Of a DNA stretch of 58,440 bases, positions 6,790 through 15,398 are shown piece by piece. The DNA is from Prauserella cavernicola (GTDB lineage Bacteria; Actinomycetota; Actinomycetes; Mycobacteriales; Pseudonocardiaceae): NCBI RefSeq assembly GCF_016595675.1, contig NZ_JAENJH010000010.1, positions 209,770 to 268,209 on the forward strand, written 5' to 3'. Under the pieces are notes generated by a model. The model did no database searches and was not told the DNA's origin. It saw only the letters and a list, made by a program, of their open reading frames with translations. The position numbers were made by a program, and so were the translations under genes. The stretch's first letter is position 1. Every line of letters starts with the position of its first letter.

Positions 6790-9716
6790 GAGCTGCTCTC
6801 TTCCCCGACCAGTTGCAGGAACGCGTCTTCGAGCCTGCGCCGCGGCCCCGCCTGCTCCACCGACACGCCCGCTCGGACGAGCGCGGCGACGGCCTCGGAC
6901 CGGGCGAGCCCGTCGAGATCGGCGTGCACGAGCGAGCCCTCGATGTCGACATCGGACACTCCGCCGACCGCGCGCAGCGCCTCGGCGGCCGCCTCCGGGT
7001 TGTCGACCCGGAACGTCGCCTCGCCGCCGGCGGCGACGATCTCGTGGACCTCGCCGGAGGCCACGAGCCTGCCGCGGTGCATGACGACCACGTGCGTGCA
7101 GGTCTGCTCCACCTCTGCCAGCAGGTGGCTGGACACGACCACCGTGCGCCCGGTCGCCGCGTAGCGCTGCAGCACCTCGCGCATCTGGTGGATCTGCGGC
7201 GGGTCGAGCCCGTTGGTGGGTTCGTCGAGTACGAGCAGCTCCGGCAGGCCGAGCATGGCCTGGGCGATCGCGAGCCGCTGCCGCATGCCCTGGCTGTAGG
7301 TACGGACCCTGCGGTGCACGGCGTCGCCGAGTCCCGCGATCTCGAGTGCCTCGGTGAAGTGCGCCTTCTCCTCGGGCCGTCCGGTGGACTGCCAGAACAG
7401 CCGCAGGTTCGCCTCGCCGGACAGGTGCGGCAGGAAGCCGGAACCCTCCACGAACGATCCGATGCGCGAGAGCACGGGCGCGCCGGGGGTGATCTTGTAG
7501 CCGAACACCTTGATCTCGCCCTTGCTCGGCGTGATCAGCCCCATCAGCATGCGCAGGGTGGTGGTCTTGCCCGCTCCGTTGGGGCCGAGCAGACCGAGCA
7601 CCTGGCCGGGTTCGACGCGGAACGACAGGTCGTTCACCGCGGTGAGCCCGCCGGGGTAGGACTTGGTGAGCCCCTCGATCACCATCGGTGTCTCGGCCAG
7701 CTCGGGGTCGACCCGGTGCGAGCGCTTGCGCCGCATCGCGCCGATCGCGGCCACCACGGCCGCCGCGAGCAGCGTGCCCGCGATGCCGAGCAGCTGCGGC
7801 ACGGGCCAGCCGGAGGTCACCGTGGTGCCGGGGACCACGGGCACCGCCAGCGCCGGATCCCCGGCCAGCGAGATGCGGTAGGCGGCGGGTGCGGTGGGCG
7901 TGGCGTAGGACTGGTCGGTGGTGCCCACGACGAGCTGCAGCGCGTGACCCGACTCGATCGGCCGCACCACGCCGGGCAGGGTCACGGTGACCTCGACCGG
8001 AGAGCCGTCGGCGGGCAGGTCGGGGATGCGGATCGGGGCGATCGCGCTGCCGGGCAGCGTGCGGCTGCCATCGGGGTTGACGTCGTAGAGCTTGGCGAAC
8101 AGGACCGCGCCGCCCTCGGGAGCCGGTCCCTCGGCGGCGACGCGGAGCCGGACCGTCGAGGAGCCCGCGACCAGCAGCTGTGAGTCCACCGGCTGCGAGG
8201 TGAACGTCGCGGACTGGCCGGGCGGATCCACCGAGAACAGCCCGGACAGCCGGGACGAGCCCGCCACCACGCGGTTGAGCCCGGGGATGCCGCTGACCGC
8301 GGCCGGGGTGCCGCCCGGCGGCCGCACGACCGGCTGCTCGCCGCCGGTGAGCGCGACGTCGCGCCGCTGGGTGACACCCGAGGTCAGGCCCGGGTAGGCG
8401 GGGGCCTCGACGCTGCGCACCGAGGGCGCGCCGTTGGCCCGCAACGAACCCTGGACGTCGTAGGTGAACGGCGTGCCGGGGTCGTCGCCCTCGCCGGTGA
8501 GGTGGTGGTGCAGGAAGTCGGCGATCTTGCCGCGCAGCTGGGCTCCGGGGCCGCCGCCGTCGTGACCGCCCGTGTACCAGATCGTGGAGACCTGGCCGCC
8601 CGCCTCGGCGATCTGCCTGGCGTTGGCGTCGGCCTGGTCGAGCCCGAACAGGGTGTCGCTCTCGCCCTGCACCAGCATCGTCGGCACAGTGATGTCGCCG
8701 GTGACCGAGGCGGGGGAGACGCGGCGCAACAGGTCGAGCGTGCTCTGCTCAGCCTGGCCGTCGGTGGCGACGTCGGTGTAGGCCGCGCAGACCTCCTGGG
8801 TGAACCTGCCGCACGTGCCGCTGCGCTGGTCCGCGCCGGGCCGCTGCTGTCCGCGCGGTGCCGCCGCCGGGGACGAGGCGCCGCCCGCGCCGCCGCTCGT
8901 ACCGACGTCGTCGTTGTCGCCCTCGTCGCCGGGTTCGACGGCGTCGGGCCCGGGACCGCTCGACGGTGAGGGGACGCCGAGGCCCGCTGCGAACAACGTG
9001 CCCGCCCAGGCCTGCTTGAGCACGCCGTTGTCGCCGAACGCGCCGGGTGAGGGCGTGCCTGCCTGGATCTGGCCGCTGGTCGCGGCGTTGGGCAGCAGCG
9101 ACTGCGCGAGGTCGTTGTAGGTGATCACCGGGGCGATCGCGTCGACCCGCTCGTCGGTGCCCGCGAGCATCAGGGCGAGCGCGCCGCCGTAGGAGGCGCC
9201 GGTGACTCCGACGCGCGGATCGCCGTCGGAGTCCTTGAGCACCTCGGGCAGTCCTGCCAGGTGGTCGACGAGCCGGGAGGCGTCGGCCACCTCGTAGTCG
9301 GGGTCGTTCAGCGAGATCTGGCCGGTGCTCTGGCCGAATCCCCTGGCCGAGTAGGTCAGGACCACGAAGCCGTGGTCGGCGAGCTCCTCGGCGTCCCGGC
9401 TGACGCTGTTCTTGTCGCCGCCGAAGCCGTGCGGCAGCAGGATGGCGGGCGCGGGCGTCTGCTCGGGCACGTACAGCGTCGCGTCGAGCTGGACGCGCTC
9501 CTCGGAGCCGGGCGCCGCCGCCACGTCGATCGTCGCGTCCTGGGTGCTGAACCGGACGGGCTCGTCGCCGGAGCTCAGCCAGACGCCTCCGCCCGCGACC
9601 AGGACGGCGACCACGGCGAGCAGCGTCAGCAGGCGTCCACGACGGCTGCGTGGCAGGGGAGTTCGGGGCACGGAGTTCACAGTATTGGGCGTTTCCTGAG
9701 AACTCTCGACGGGCAT
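6786..9716 (-). CDS. Alpha/beta-hydrolase fused to an ABC transporter ATPase
   Basis: 976 residues from the ATG at 9716. A GTG about 12 codons downstream has a better RBS (AGGAAA) and is an alternative start; longer N-terminal extensions would run into the riboswitch of the divergent terC gene. Order: an N-terminal membrane segment (LLTLLAVVAVLVAGGGVWL); an alpha/beta hydrolase of the X-Pro/CocE type with nucleophile Ser175 in GASYGG; a beta-rich C-terminal domain of that family; a second membrane segment near 650; and a complete ABC ATPase with Walker A GPNGAGKTT (~710), signature YSQGMRQRL (~810), Walker B LLVLDEPTNGLDP and an H-loop His. The hydrolase should lie outside and the ATPase inside, partnered with the downstream permease. 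One continuous frame, no frameshift. Confidence 0.88.
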   Translation of the reverse strand: MPVESSQETPNTVNSVPRTPLPRSRRGRLLTLLAVVAVLVAGGGVWLSSGDEPVRFSTQDATIDVAAAPGSEERVQLDATLYVPEQTPAPAILLPHGFGGDKNSVSRDAEELADHGFVVLTYSARGFGQSTGQISLNDPDYEVADASRLVDHLAGLPEVLKDSDGDPRVGVTGASYGGALALMLAGTDERVDAIAPVITYNDLAQSLLPNAATSGQIQAGTPSPGAFGDNGVLKQAWAGTLFAAGLGVPSPSSGPGPDAVEPGDEGDNDDVGTSGGAGGASSPAAAPRGQQRPGADQRSGTCGRFTQEVCAAYTDVATDGQAEQSTLDLLRRVSPASVTGDITVPTMLVQGESDTLFGLDQADANARQIAEAGGQVSTIWYTGGHDGGGPGAQLRGKIADFLHHHLTGEGDDPGTPFTYDVQGSLRANGAPSVRSVEAPAYPGLTSGVTQRRDVALTGGEQPVVRPPGGTPAAVSGIPGLNRVVAGSSRLSGLFSVDPPGQSATFTSQPVDSQLLVAGSSTVRLRVAAEGPAPEGGAVLFAKLYDVNPDGSRTLPGSAIAPIRIPDLPADGSPVEVTVTLPGVVRPIESGHALQLVVGTTDQSYATPTAPAAYRISLAGDPALAVPVVPGTTVTSGWPVPQLLGIAGTLLAAAVVAAIGAMRRKRSHRVDPELAETPMVIEGLTKSYPGGLTAVNDLSFRVEPGQVLGLLGPNGAGKTTTLRMLMGLITPSKGEIKVFGYKITPGAPVLSRIGSFVEGSGFLPHLSGEANLRLFWQSTGRPEEKAHFTEALEIAGLGDAVHRRVRTYSQGMRQRLAIAQAMLGLPELLVLDEPTNGLDPPQIHQMREVLQRYAATGRTVVVSSHLLAEVEQTCTHVVVMHRGRLVASGEVHEIVAAGGEATFRVDNPEAAAEALRAVGGVSDVDIEGSLVHADLDGLARSEAVAALVRAGVSVEQAGPRRRLEDAFLQLVGEESSS

Positions 9717-9834
9717 ACCCGGCCGAAGAGGAATAGGGTTGCCGCCTGTGACAGAGGTTACGCACGTAAACAACGTGACGTGCGTGATCGTGTCTGGCTT
9801 TCCGGAGTTCGACCCGCGATGATGGAGGCGTTGT

Positions 9835-9929
9835 GGAGGGGAGTATTCCTTCGCGACGGCGTCGTCAGCACGGCCGCCCGGCAGGGCACCCGGCGCCGTT
9901 GGCCGGTGCATCCGGTGGAAGAGACCTCC
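9835..9929 (+). ncRNA. yybP-ykoY family (Mn2+) riboswitch upstream of terC
   Basis: The leader of the TerC-family gene has the yybP-ykoY hallmarks. The 5' strand GGAGG (9835-9839) runs into the conserved GGAGTA element, a CGTCGTCAGCACG block follows, and the 3' segment GAGACCTCC ends in CCTCC (9925-9929), which pairs with the 5' GGAGG. This family senses Mn2+ and commonly controls TerC/Alx and MntP-type exporters. About 40 bases remain between the aptamer and the start codon, including the RBS, so control could be by termination or by masking of the ribosome site. Identified by eye, without a covariance model. Confidence 0.85.
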
Positions 9930-9969
9930 GGGTAGTGGCCGCTATCCCGCTAACCGGAGGATTTGTTAC

Positions 9970-11025
9970 ATGACGGTGCCTTTGTGGCTGTGGTTCGCCA
10001 CTATTGGTGGTCTGCTCGTCCTGATCGCCATCGACCTCGTGATCGTGGACCGCAAACCACATGAGGTCACGACGGGCGAAGCCGCTCGCTGGGTGACGTT
10101 CTACGTCTCGTGCGCCGTGCTCTTCGGCATCGGCGTATGGGTGTTCGGCGGGCACGACCCTGGTGTCGAGTTCTTCACCGGGTACATCACCGAGTACTCG
10201 CTGTCCGTCGACAACCTGTTCATCTTCATGGTGATCATGGCGTCGTTCAAGGTGCCGGCGATCCACCAGCACCGCGTGCTCCTGATCGGTATCCTGATCG
10301 CGCTCGTCATGCGCGGTGGGTTCATCGCCGTCGGCGCGGCGCTCATCAACCAGTTCGTCTGGATCTTCTTCCTCTTCGGCGCGATTCTCGTGTGGACGGC
10401 CGTGAGCATGGTCCGCAGCGCGGGCTCGCACGAGGAGTACAACGAGAACGCGGTCACCCGCTGGGTGCGCAAGGTCTTCCCGGTCACCGACGACTACGTC
10501 GGTCACCACTCGATCGTCAAGAAAGATGGCAAGCGCTACATCACGCCGATGTTCGTGGTGATCGTGGCCATCGGTAGCGCCGACCTGCTGTTCGCGGTGG
10601 ACTCGATCCCGGCGATCTTCGGCATCACCCAGGACGCCTTCCTGGTGTTCACGGCCAACGCGTTCGCTCTGATGGGTCTGCGGCAGCTGTACTTCCTGCT
10701 GGGCGGACTGGTCAACAAGCTCGTCTACCTGTCCTACGGTCTGGCGATCATCCTGGCCTTCATCGGTGCCAAGCTGGTGCTGCACGCGCTGCACGAGTAC
10801 CACGTGACGCCGGCCTGGCTGGAGATCAACAACTGGATGTCGCTCGGCGTCATCGTGGCGGTACTGACGATCACCACGATCGCCAGCCTCATGAAGGCCA
10901 AGCGCGATCCGGAGGCTGCCGCCTCGGGCGGGATGGACCTCAAGGCGTCTGCTCCGGAGCAGCGTGAGGAGCAGGAGCAGGACGACAACAGCGAGCAGGA
11001 AGCCGGCTCGCGCACCGAGAAATAA
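9970..11025 (+). CDS. TerC/Alx family integral membrane protein
   Basis: 351 residues with about eight or nine membrane segments and the TerC signatures EYSLSVDNLFIF and SADLLFAVDSIPAIFG, whose in-membrane acidic residues are thought to bind metal. The tail after residue ~305 is charged and low-complexity (Glu/Gln-rich) and cytosolic. The start is an ATG with RBS CCGGAGG nine bases upstream. Alx/TerC proteins export Mn2+ or support metalation of secreted proteins. The upstream yybP-ykoY riboswitch strongly supports a manganese role here rather than tellurite resistance. Confidence 0.93.
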   Translation: MTVPLWLWFATIGGLLVLIAIDLVIVDRKPHEVTTGEAARWVTFYVSCAVLFGIGVWVFGGHDPGVEFFTGYITEYSLSVDNLFIFMVIMASFKVPAIHQHRVLLIGILIALVMRGGFIAVGAALINQFVWIFFLFGAILVWTAVSMVRSAGSHEEYNENAVTRWVRKVFPVTDDYVGHHSIVKKDGKRYITPMFVVIVAIGSADLLFAVDSIPAIFGITQDAFLVFTANAFALMGLRQLYFLLGGLVNKLVYLSYGLAIILAFIGAKLVLHALHEYHVTPAWLEINNWMSLGVIVAVLTITTIASLMKAKRDPEAAASGGMDLKASAPEQREEQEQDDNSEQEAGSRTEK

Positions 11026-11060
11026 CTCGTTAGTTTCGCTAAGGATCGGGTACTGTCGGG

Positions 11061-13016
11061 GTGGTGCGCCCCGTTGACCTCGAACTGATCGCCGCCCCCG
11101 GCAGGCCGGCCTTCGCCGGTGACTCGATCCTCGTCGCACTGTCTCGGCCCGATCTGGCCGGCGACTCCTACCGGAGTTCGCTGCGCCGGGTCGGGCCGAA
11201 CTGCGTCGACACCCCGTGGACCCACGGTGAGCGCGACAGCGCACCCGCCGTCTCGCCGGACGGCGCCTGGGTCGCCTTCCTGCGCGCGACCGGCACCTCG
11301 GGTCCGCTCTCGAAGCCGCAGGTCCACGTCATGCCCGTCGCGGGCGGCGAGGCCAGGCGGATCACCGAACTCCCGCTCGGCGCGGACGCACCCGTGTGGG
11401 CGCCCGACTCGCGCCGGATCGCCGTCACCGCGCGCGTGCCGGAGCCCGGTCGTTACGGACTCGCGCGCCAGGACGAGGACACCGCGCCCGAGGCAGGCGC
11501 CGAGGCGCCGAGGCGGATCACCCGCTACGACTACCGCATCGACGACGTCGGCTTCCTGCGCGACCGGCCGAAGCGGCTGTTCGTCGTGGACGCGCTGGAC
11601 GCCGATGCCGAACCCGTCGAGCTGACGACCGGCGAGATCGACGTCGCCGATCCGGCGTGGACTCCCGACGGCCGCGCCGTGCTCGTCGTCGCCCCGCGCG
11701 ACTGGGGACGTGTCGAAACGCAGCACGACGACCTGTACGAGGTCCCCGCGGACGGCGGTGAGCCCGTGCTGGCCGTGCGCACCCGCGGCGCCGCGTCGCA
11801 TCCGACGGTCGCCGACGACGGCACCATCTACTACCTCGGCACGGAGTTCGAGGGACTCGCCAGCGTCGCGCGCAATGCGGGGCTGTGGGCGGCGCGGCGC
11901 GGCGGCGACACCGAACCGCGCAGGCTCACCGACCCCGAGACCGTCGACTGCGCCGAGTCCGTGGGCGAACCGGTGCCGCACGGCGACGGTGTGCTCGTGG
12001 TGGTGCGTCACCGCGGCGCAGCCGAGCTGCGCTCCGTGCCCCGTACCGCCGACCACGCCGAGCTCGACGCGCTCCCGCTGCTGGCGGGCGAGCAGGCCGC
12101 GGTGCGCTCCTACGCCGTGTCCGGCGATCGGATCGCCCTCGTGCAGGCCGGGCCGCTCGACGCGGGCGAGGTGGTGCTGGTCTCCGGCGACACGACGCAG
12201 ACCCTCACGGACTTCTCCGCGCCACTGCGGGACCAGGGTGCACTGCTGCCCGCCCAGGAGCTGACCGCCACCGCGCCGGATGGCTACCCGGTGCACGGCT
12301 GGCTGGTCGCGCCCGAGGGCGAGGGCCCCCACCCCGTCCTGCTCGTGATCCACGGCGGACCGTTCGCGCCCTACGAGTGGAGCCTCTTCGACGAGGCCCA
12401 GGTGTACGCCTCGGCCGGCTACGCCGTGGTGCTCGGCAACCCGCGCGGTTCGGCGGGCTACGGCGAGTCGCACGGCCGCTCGGTGATCGGGGCACTCGGC
12501 ACCGTCGACGCCGACGATCTGCTGGCGCTGCTCGACGCCGCGCTCGAGCGTTCCGATGTGGACAGCGAACGCGTCGGCGTGATGGGCGGTTCCTACGGCG
12601 GGTTCATGACCGGCTGGCTCGCCTCCCACCACGGACAGCGATTCCGCGCCGCGTGGAGTGAGCGCGCCGTGAACGCGTGGGACTCGTTCTCGGGCAGCTC
12701 CGACATCGGCTGGTTCTTCACTGAGGGCTACGTCGGCGACGACCCGGCGGAACAGCGCAGGCGCAGCCCGTTGAGCTACGCCGCCGACATCGACATCCCG
12801 TTCGCCGTGGCACACTCCGAACAGGACTGGCGGTGCCCGCTGGAGCAGGCGCAGCGGATGTTCGTGGCGCTCAAGAAGAACGGCACGCCCACGGAGTTCC
12901 TGCTGTTCCCCGGTGAGGGCCACGAGCTCAGCCGGTCGGGCACGCCGCGGCACCGGCTCCAGCGCTTCGAGGCGATCCTGGAGTGGTGGTCGCGGCACCT
13001 GCCCGTCAAGGACTAG
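11061..13016 (+). CDS. S9 family (prolyl oligopeptidase/acylaminoacyl-peptidase) serine peptidase
   Basis: 651 residues. The N-terminal ~400 form a beta-propeller with repeated SPDGAW, APDSRR and TPDGRA blades. The C-terminal alpha/beta hydrolase has the nucleophile in MGGSYGGFM (~511), the Asp in HSEQDW (~588) and the His in GEGHEL (~619). No signal peptide is visible, so it is probably a cytosolic dipeptidyl- or acylaminoacyl-peptidase. GTG at 11061 or 11064 could start it; a TACTGT -10-like hexamer at 11051-11056 is so close that the mRNA may be nearly leaderless. Its stop shares the CTAG tetramer with the stop of the convergent RES gene. Confidence 0.9.
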   Translation: MVRPVDLELIAAPGRPAFAGDSILVALSRPDLAGDSYRSSLRRVGPNCVDTPWTHGERDSAPAVSPDGAWVAFLRATGTSGPLSKPQVHVMPVAGGEARRITELPLGADAPVWAPDSRRIAVTARVPEPGRYGLARQDEDTAPEAGAEAPRRITRYDYRIDDVGFLRDRPKRLFVVDALDADAEPVELTTGEIDVADPAWTPDGRAVLVVAPRDWGRVETQHDDLYEVPADGGEPVLAVRTRGAASHPTVADDGTIYYLGTEFEGLASVARNAGLWAARRGGDTEPRRLTDPETVDCAESVGEPVPHGDGVLVVVRHRGAAELRSVPRTADHAELDALPLLAGEQAAVRSYAVSGDRIALVQAGPLDAGEVVLVSGDTTQTLTDFSAPLRDQGALLPAQELTATAPDGYPVHGWLVAPEGEGPHPVLLVIHGGPFAPYEWSLFDEAQVYASAGYAVVLGNPRGSAGYGESHGRSVIGALGTVDADDLLALLDAALERSDVDSERVGVMGGSYGGFMTGWLASHHGQRFRAAWSERAVNAWDSFSGSSDIGWFFTEGYVGDDPAEQRRRSPLSYAADIDIPFAVAHSEQDWRCPLEQAQRMFVALKKNGTPTEFLLFPGEGHELSRSGTPRHRLQRFEAILEWWSRHLPVKD

Positions 13017-13666
13017 TTGAGCATCAGGTAGTTCAGCTCCTGGCAGACGCGGCTGAGCGGCACGTCGAGGCCGGGGTGGTCGAGCGGCAGCAGGACGTCC
13101 GGCGAGACGGGCAGTGCCCCGCCCGCGGGCGGGTCCCACAGGCAGATCGCGGGCGAGCCCGAGTCCATCGACGAGCGGTACCAGACGCCGTCGAGGTCGC
13201 CGAACGCCGCGCGCACCGCCCTGGCCCACGCCTGCGTGATCTTCTTGGGGCCGCTGGAGATCTCCTGCGAGGCGCCCACGCGCGTGGGCCACAGCCCGGA
13301 CAGGTCGAGTAGCCGCAGCGTGCGTGAGGGCCGGACGACGACCAGGTGGGGGCCACGTGTCTTGCGGTCGACGGTCGAGGTGGTCTGGAACACCTCGGCG
13401 ATGCTGGTGCGCACGGACAGTCCGAAGTAGAGGACGCCGTTGTGCGGATCGTGCACCGACTCGCCGTGCCGCGGCTGCTGTGGGTCGAAGCGGCCGTGGG
13501 GCAGGGGGCCGGTGTAGCGGAACGTGTCCCAGCGTTGCGGGTGGTTTCCGCGCGCGGTGAAGACGCGCACCAGGCGGGTGGCCGGGTGCACGGCGACGAT
13601 GTCCTCGTTTCTGCGCAGCTCGTTGAGCAGTACGGCGCGCGCAGGTGGCAGTGGCAGCCTTGCCAT
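13013..13666 (-). CDS. RES-domain toxin (NAD+-degrading type)
   Basis: 217 residues with the Arg-Glu-Ser hallmark of the RES family: Arg in LVRVFTARGN, Glu in RTSIAEVFQTT, and Ser in the YRSSMDSGSP region. RES toxins (MbcT of Mycobacterium tuberculosis and relatives) deplete cellular NAD+ by phosphorolysis or hydrolysis and resemble ADP-ribosyltransferases. The gene starts 38 bases after a gene for a DUF2384-like antitoxin on the same strand, the usual antitoxin-then-toxin order. Intact and full length; activity is inferred from the family. Confidence 0.85.
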   Translation of the reverse strand: MARLPLPPARAVLLNELRRNEDIVAVHPATRLVRVFTARGNHPQRWDTFRYTGPLPHGRFDPQQPRHGESVHDPHNGVLYFGLSVRTSIAEVFQTTSTVDRKTRGPHLVVVRPSRTLRLLDLSGLWPTRVGASQEISSGPKKITQAWARAVRAAFGDLDGVWYRSSMDSGSPAICLWDPPAGGALPVSPDVLLPLDHPGLDVPLSRVCQELNYLMLN

Positions 13667-13704
13667 GGGGCGTGACTAACCGTTCCTTCGTGCGGTCGCT
13701 GGGA

Positions 13705-14289
13705 TCAGGCCGGGGTGCCGAGCGTGGTGGCGAGCGTGGCGACGAGTTCGGGGTCGCCGCCCGCGAGCAACCACTGCCGCGGCGTGGCCGGCTTGTCGTT
13801 GATCACGAGATCGGGCTGTGGCGTGCCCATGAACGCCGCGACGACGAGCGCGGGCGAGTCGGCGGGCACGGCCTTGAGCACGGTCTCCACCCCGGGCAGG
13901 ACACTCGTGGCCGTGAACTGCCACGCGGGCAGCCGCCAGCCGCCCTGGTCCTTCCAGCCGGTGAGCCTGCCCTTGGTGAGCCGGTGCCGGATCCTGCTGT
14001 CGTCGACGCCGAGCCTGCGCGAGGCCTCGAGCACGGTGAGCGCGGAGTCGGCGAGCACGGCGTGCTCGGCCACGCTGCGGGCGCGGTAGTCGGTCTCGCC
14101 CTGACGGTGGGGCGCGAGATCGAGGCCCACGTCGCTCAGCGCCTGCTGCTGTTCCGTGGAGAAGTAGTGCGCCGGCTCCGGGTTCGGCGGCGACAGCCTG
14201 CGGGCCGCCTCTTCGACCAGCGCCAGGAACTGCGAGGTGCTGACCCTCAGACCGGCCTTGGCGAGGACATTCTCGAGCGCAACGGACAT
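13705..14289 (-). CDS. Antitoxin of the RES module (Xre/MbcA/ParS-like, DUF2384-type C-terminus)
   Basis: 194 residues. The centre carries a DNA-binding element (LTVLEASRRLGVDDSRIRHRLTKGRL) like an excisionase/MerR-type helix-turn-helix. The C-terminal ~60 residues (PDLVINDKPATPRQWLLAGG followed by a short helix) match the toxin-binding DUF2384 domain of Xre/MbcA/ParS antitoxins. It directly precedes the RES toxin and should bind and neutralise it and repress the operon. The 157 bases upstream are AT-rich for this genome and presumably hold the promoter; a TAGTCT hexamer six bases before the ATG hints at a leaderless start. Confidence 0.78.
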   Translation of the reverse strand: MSVALENVLAKAGLRVSTSQFLALVEEAARRLSPPNPEPAHYFSTEQQQALSDVGLDLAPHRQGETDYRARSVAEHAVLADSALTVLEASRRLGVDDSRIRHRLTKGRLTGWKDQGGWRLPAWQFTATSVLPGVETVLKAVPADSPALVVAAFMGTPQPDLVINDKPATPRQWLLAGGDPELVATLATTLGTPA

Positions 14290-14446
14290 GCGCCCAGACT
14301 AACCTGCCTGTGCGGGTTCGTGCGCTTTTTTGTCTCAAATGTGCGAGCTTTCACCGGAAGTAATACTCGATGCACAAAGCCAAACACGCCGCGTAGGCGA
14401 AATTTCAGTGTCCCGCCGGTTCGTGCCGCTGTCGAGGGGCCGTCGT

Positions 14447-15352
14447 TCAGTTCGCGGCGAGCACGCGCGCGGCCTGCAGGGTGACCACCCCGCGCCACTC
14501 CAGTTCGGCCGCCGGGCCCGGCGGCTCCCAGGACAACGCCCAGCCGCCGTCGGTCTGCTGCCCGGCCGCGAGCTCGGCCAGGTGCGCGGCCACCGCGCCG
14601 GCGGGGATCAGCTCCCGCAGCGGGTCCTGCGGTAGGGGTGCGATGTCGAGCGGCGTCAGGCCGTATGTCAGGCCGTAGCCCTCGCCGGGATAGAGGTGGA
14701 AGTAGGGCAGCTCGCCGAGCCGTGCCGCGATGGCGTCCCGGTGTGCCAGCGCCCAGGGCCGGTCAGGGGCGTGGCCGAGATAGTGCAGCGCGTTGTGCGC
14801 GGCGTGCCCGTCGAGGTCGGTGAGTGCGTCGACCCGCTCGCGGCAGAACACGTCGGCGGCATCGAGCCAGTCCGCACGCACCCCGGCCCTGCGCAGGCAC
14901 GTGACGATGCCGGCGGTCGGGTTGAGCCCCGGCGGGAAGACACCGTCGCCCCAGTGCCGCGCCCGCGGGTACCTGGCAACCGAGGGCAGCACGATCGGCA
15001 GTCCACCGGACGGAGCCGCCACCGACTCCAGGTACGGCACGAGGCTCGCGGCGAACGCGGTGATCTCGGCGCGCACGCCGGGATCGTCGCCCGCGGGCGA
15101 ATCGAGCACCTGCTCGACGACGCGGAGCGCGAAGTCGACGGCCAGCGGCTGGCTCTCCGGGGCCCGCGCGTCGGGTTCGAGCGCGTGCCCGAGCCCGCCG
15201 TCCGGATTGCGGTACGCGGCCAGCGCCGCGAGCACGGCGTGCGCCGCGGCAGGGGCCGGTTCCCCGAGCCAGAGCTCGGCCAGGCGCCGTTCCAGCAGCC
15301 TGGCATTGAGGAGCAGGAAGTCGCGGGCGCGCTCGAGTGCGGAGGTGCTCAT
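14447..15352 (-). CDS. Alpha/alpha-toroid (prenyltransferase/terpenoid-cyclase fold) protein of unknown function
   Basis: 301 residues rich in helices, with repeated G-G motifs such as NPDGGLGHAL and QQTDGGWALSWEP that recall the QW-like repeats of the squalene-cyclase/prenyltransferase barrel. No DxDD or other obvious catalytic motif is seen, so enzymatic function is doubtful. It begins 46 bases after the AraC-family gene on the same strand, and with the histidine phosphatase these may form one transcript. Function unknown. Confidence 0.65.
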   Translation of the reverse strand: MSTSALERARDFLLLNARLLERRLAELWLGEPAPAAAHAVLAALAAYRNPDGGLGHALEPDARAPESQPLAVDFALRVVEQVLDSPAGDDPGVRAEITAFAASLVPYLESVAAPSGGLPIVLPSVARYPRARHWGDGVFPPGLNPTAGIVTCLRRAGVRADWLDAADVFCRERVDALTDLDGHAAHNALHYLGHAPDRPWALAHRDAIAARLGELPYFHLYPGEGYGLTYGLTPLDIAPLPQDPLRELIPAGAVAAHLAELAAGQQTDGGWALSWEPPGPAAELEWRGVVTLQAARVLAAN

Positions 15353-15398
15353 GCCGCGAGCCTGTCAGCGCGCGCTCTCCCGGTCTTGAAGAGAACGG

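Noticed and set aside
9717-9911. N-terminal extension of the hydrolase-ABC fusion up to 9911
   Set aside because: It would lie across the riboswitch of the divergent terC gene and place a non-hydrophobic stretch before the signal anchor; the ATG at 9716 or the GTG after it is more likely.
10734-13292. Minus-strand frame of about 850 codons opposite terC and the S9 peptidase
   Set aside because: Same antisense effect. No start with ribosome site, no recognisable domain, and it runs across three real genes.
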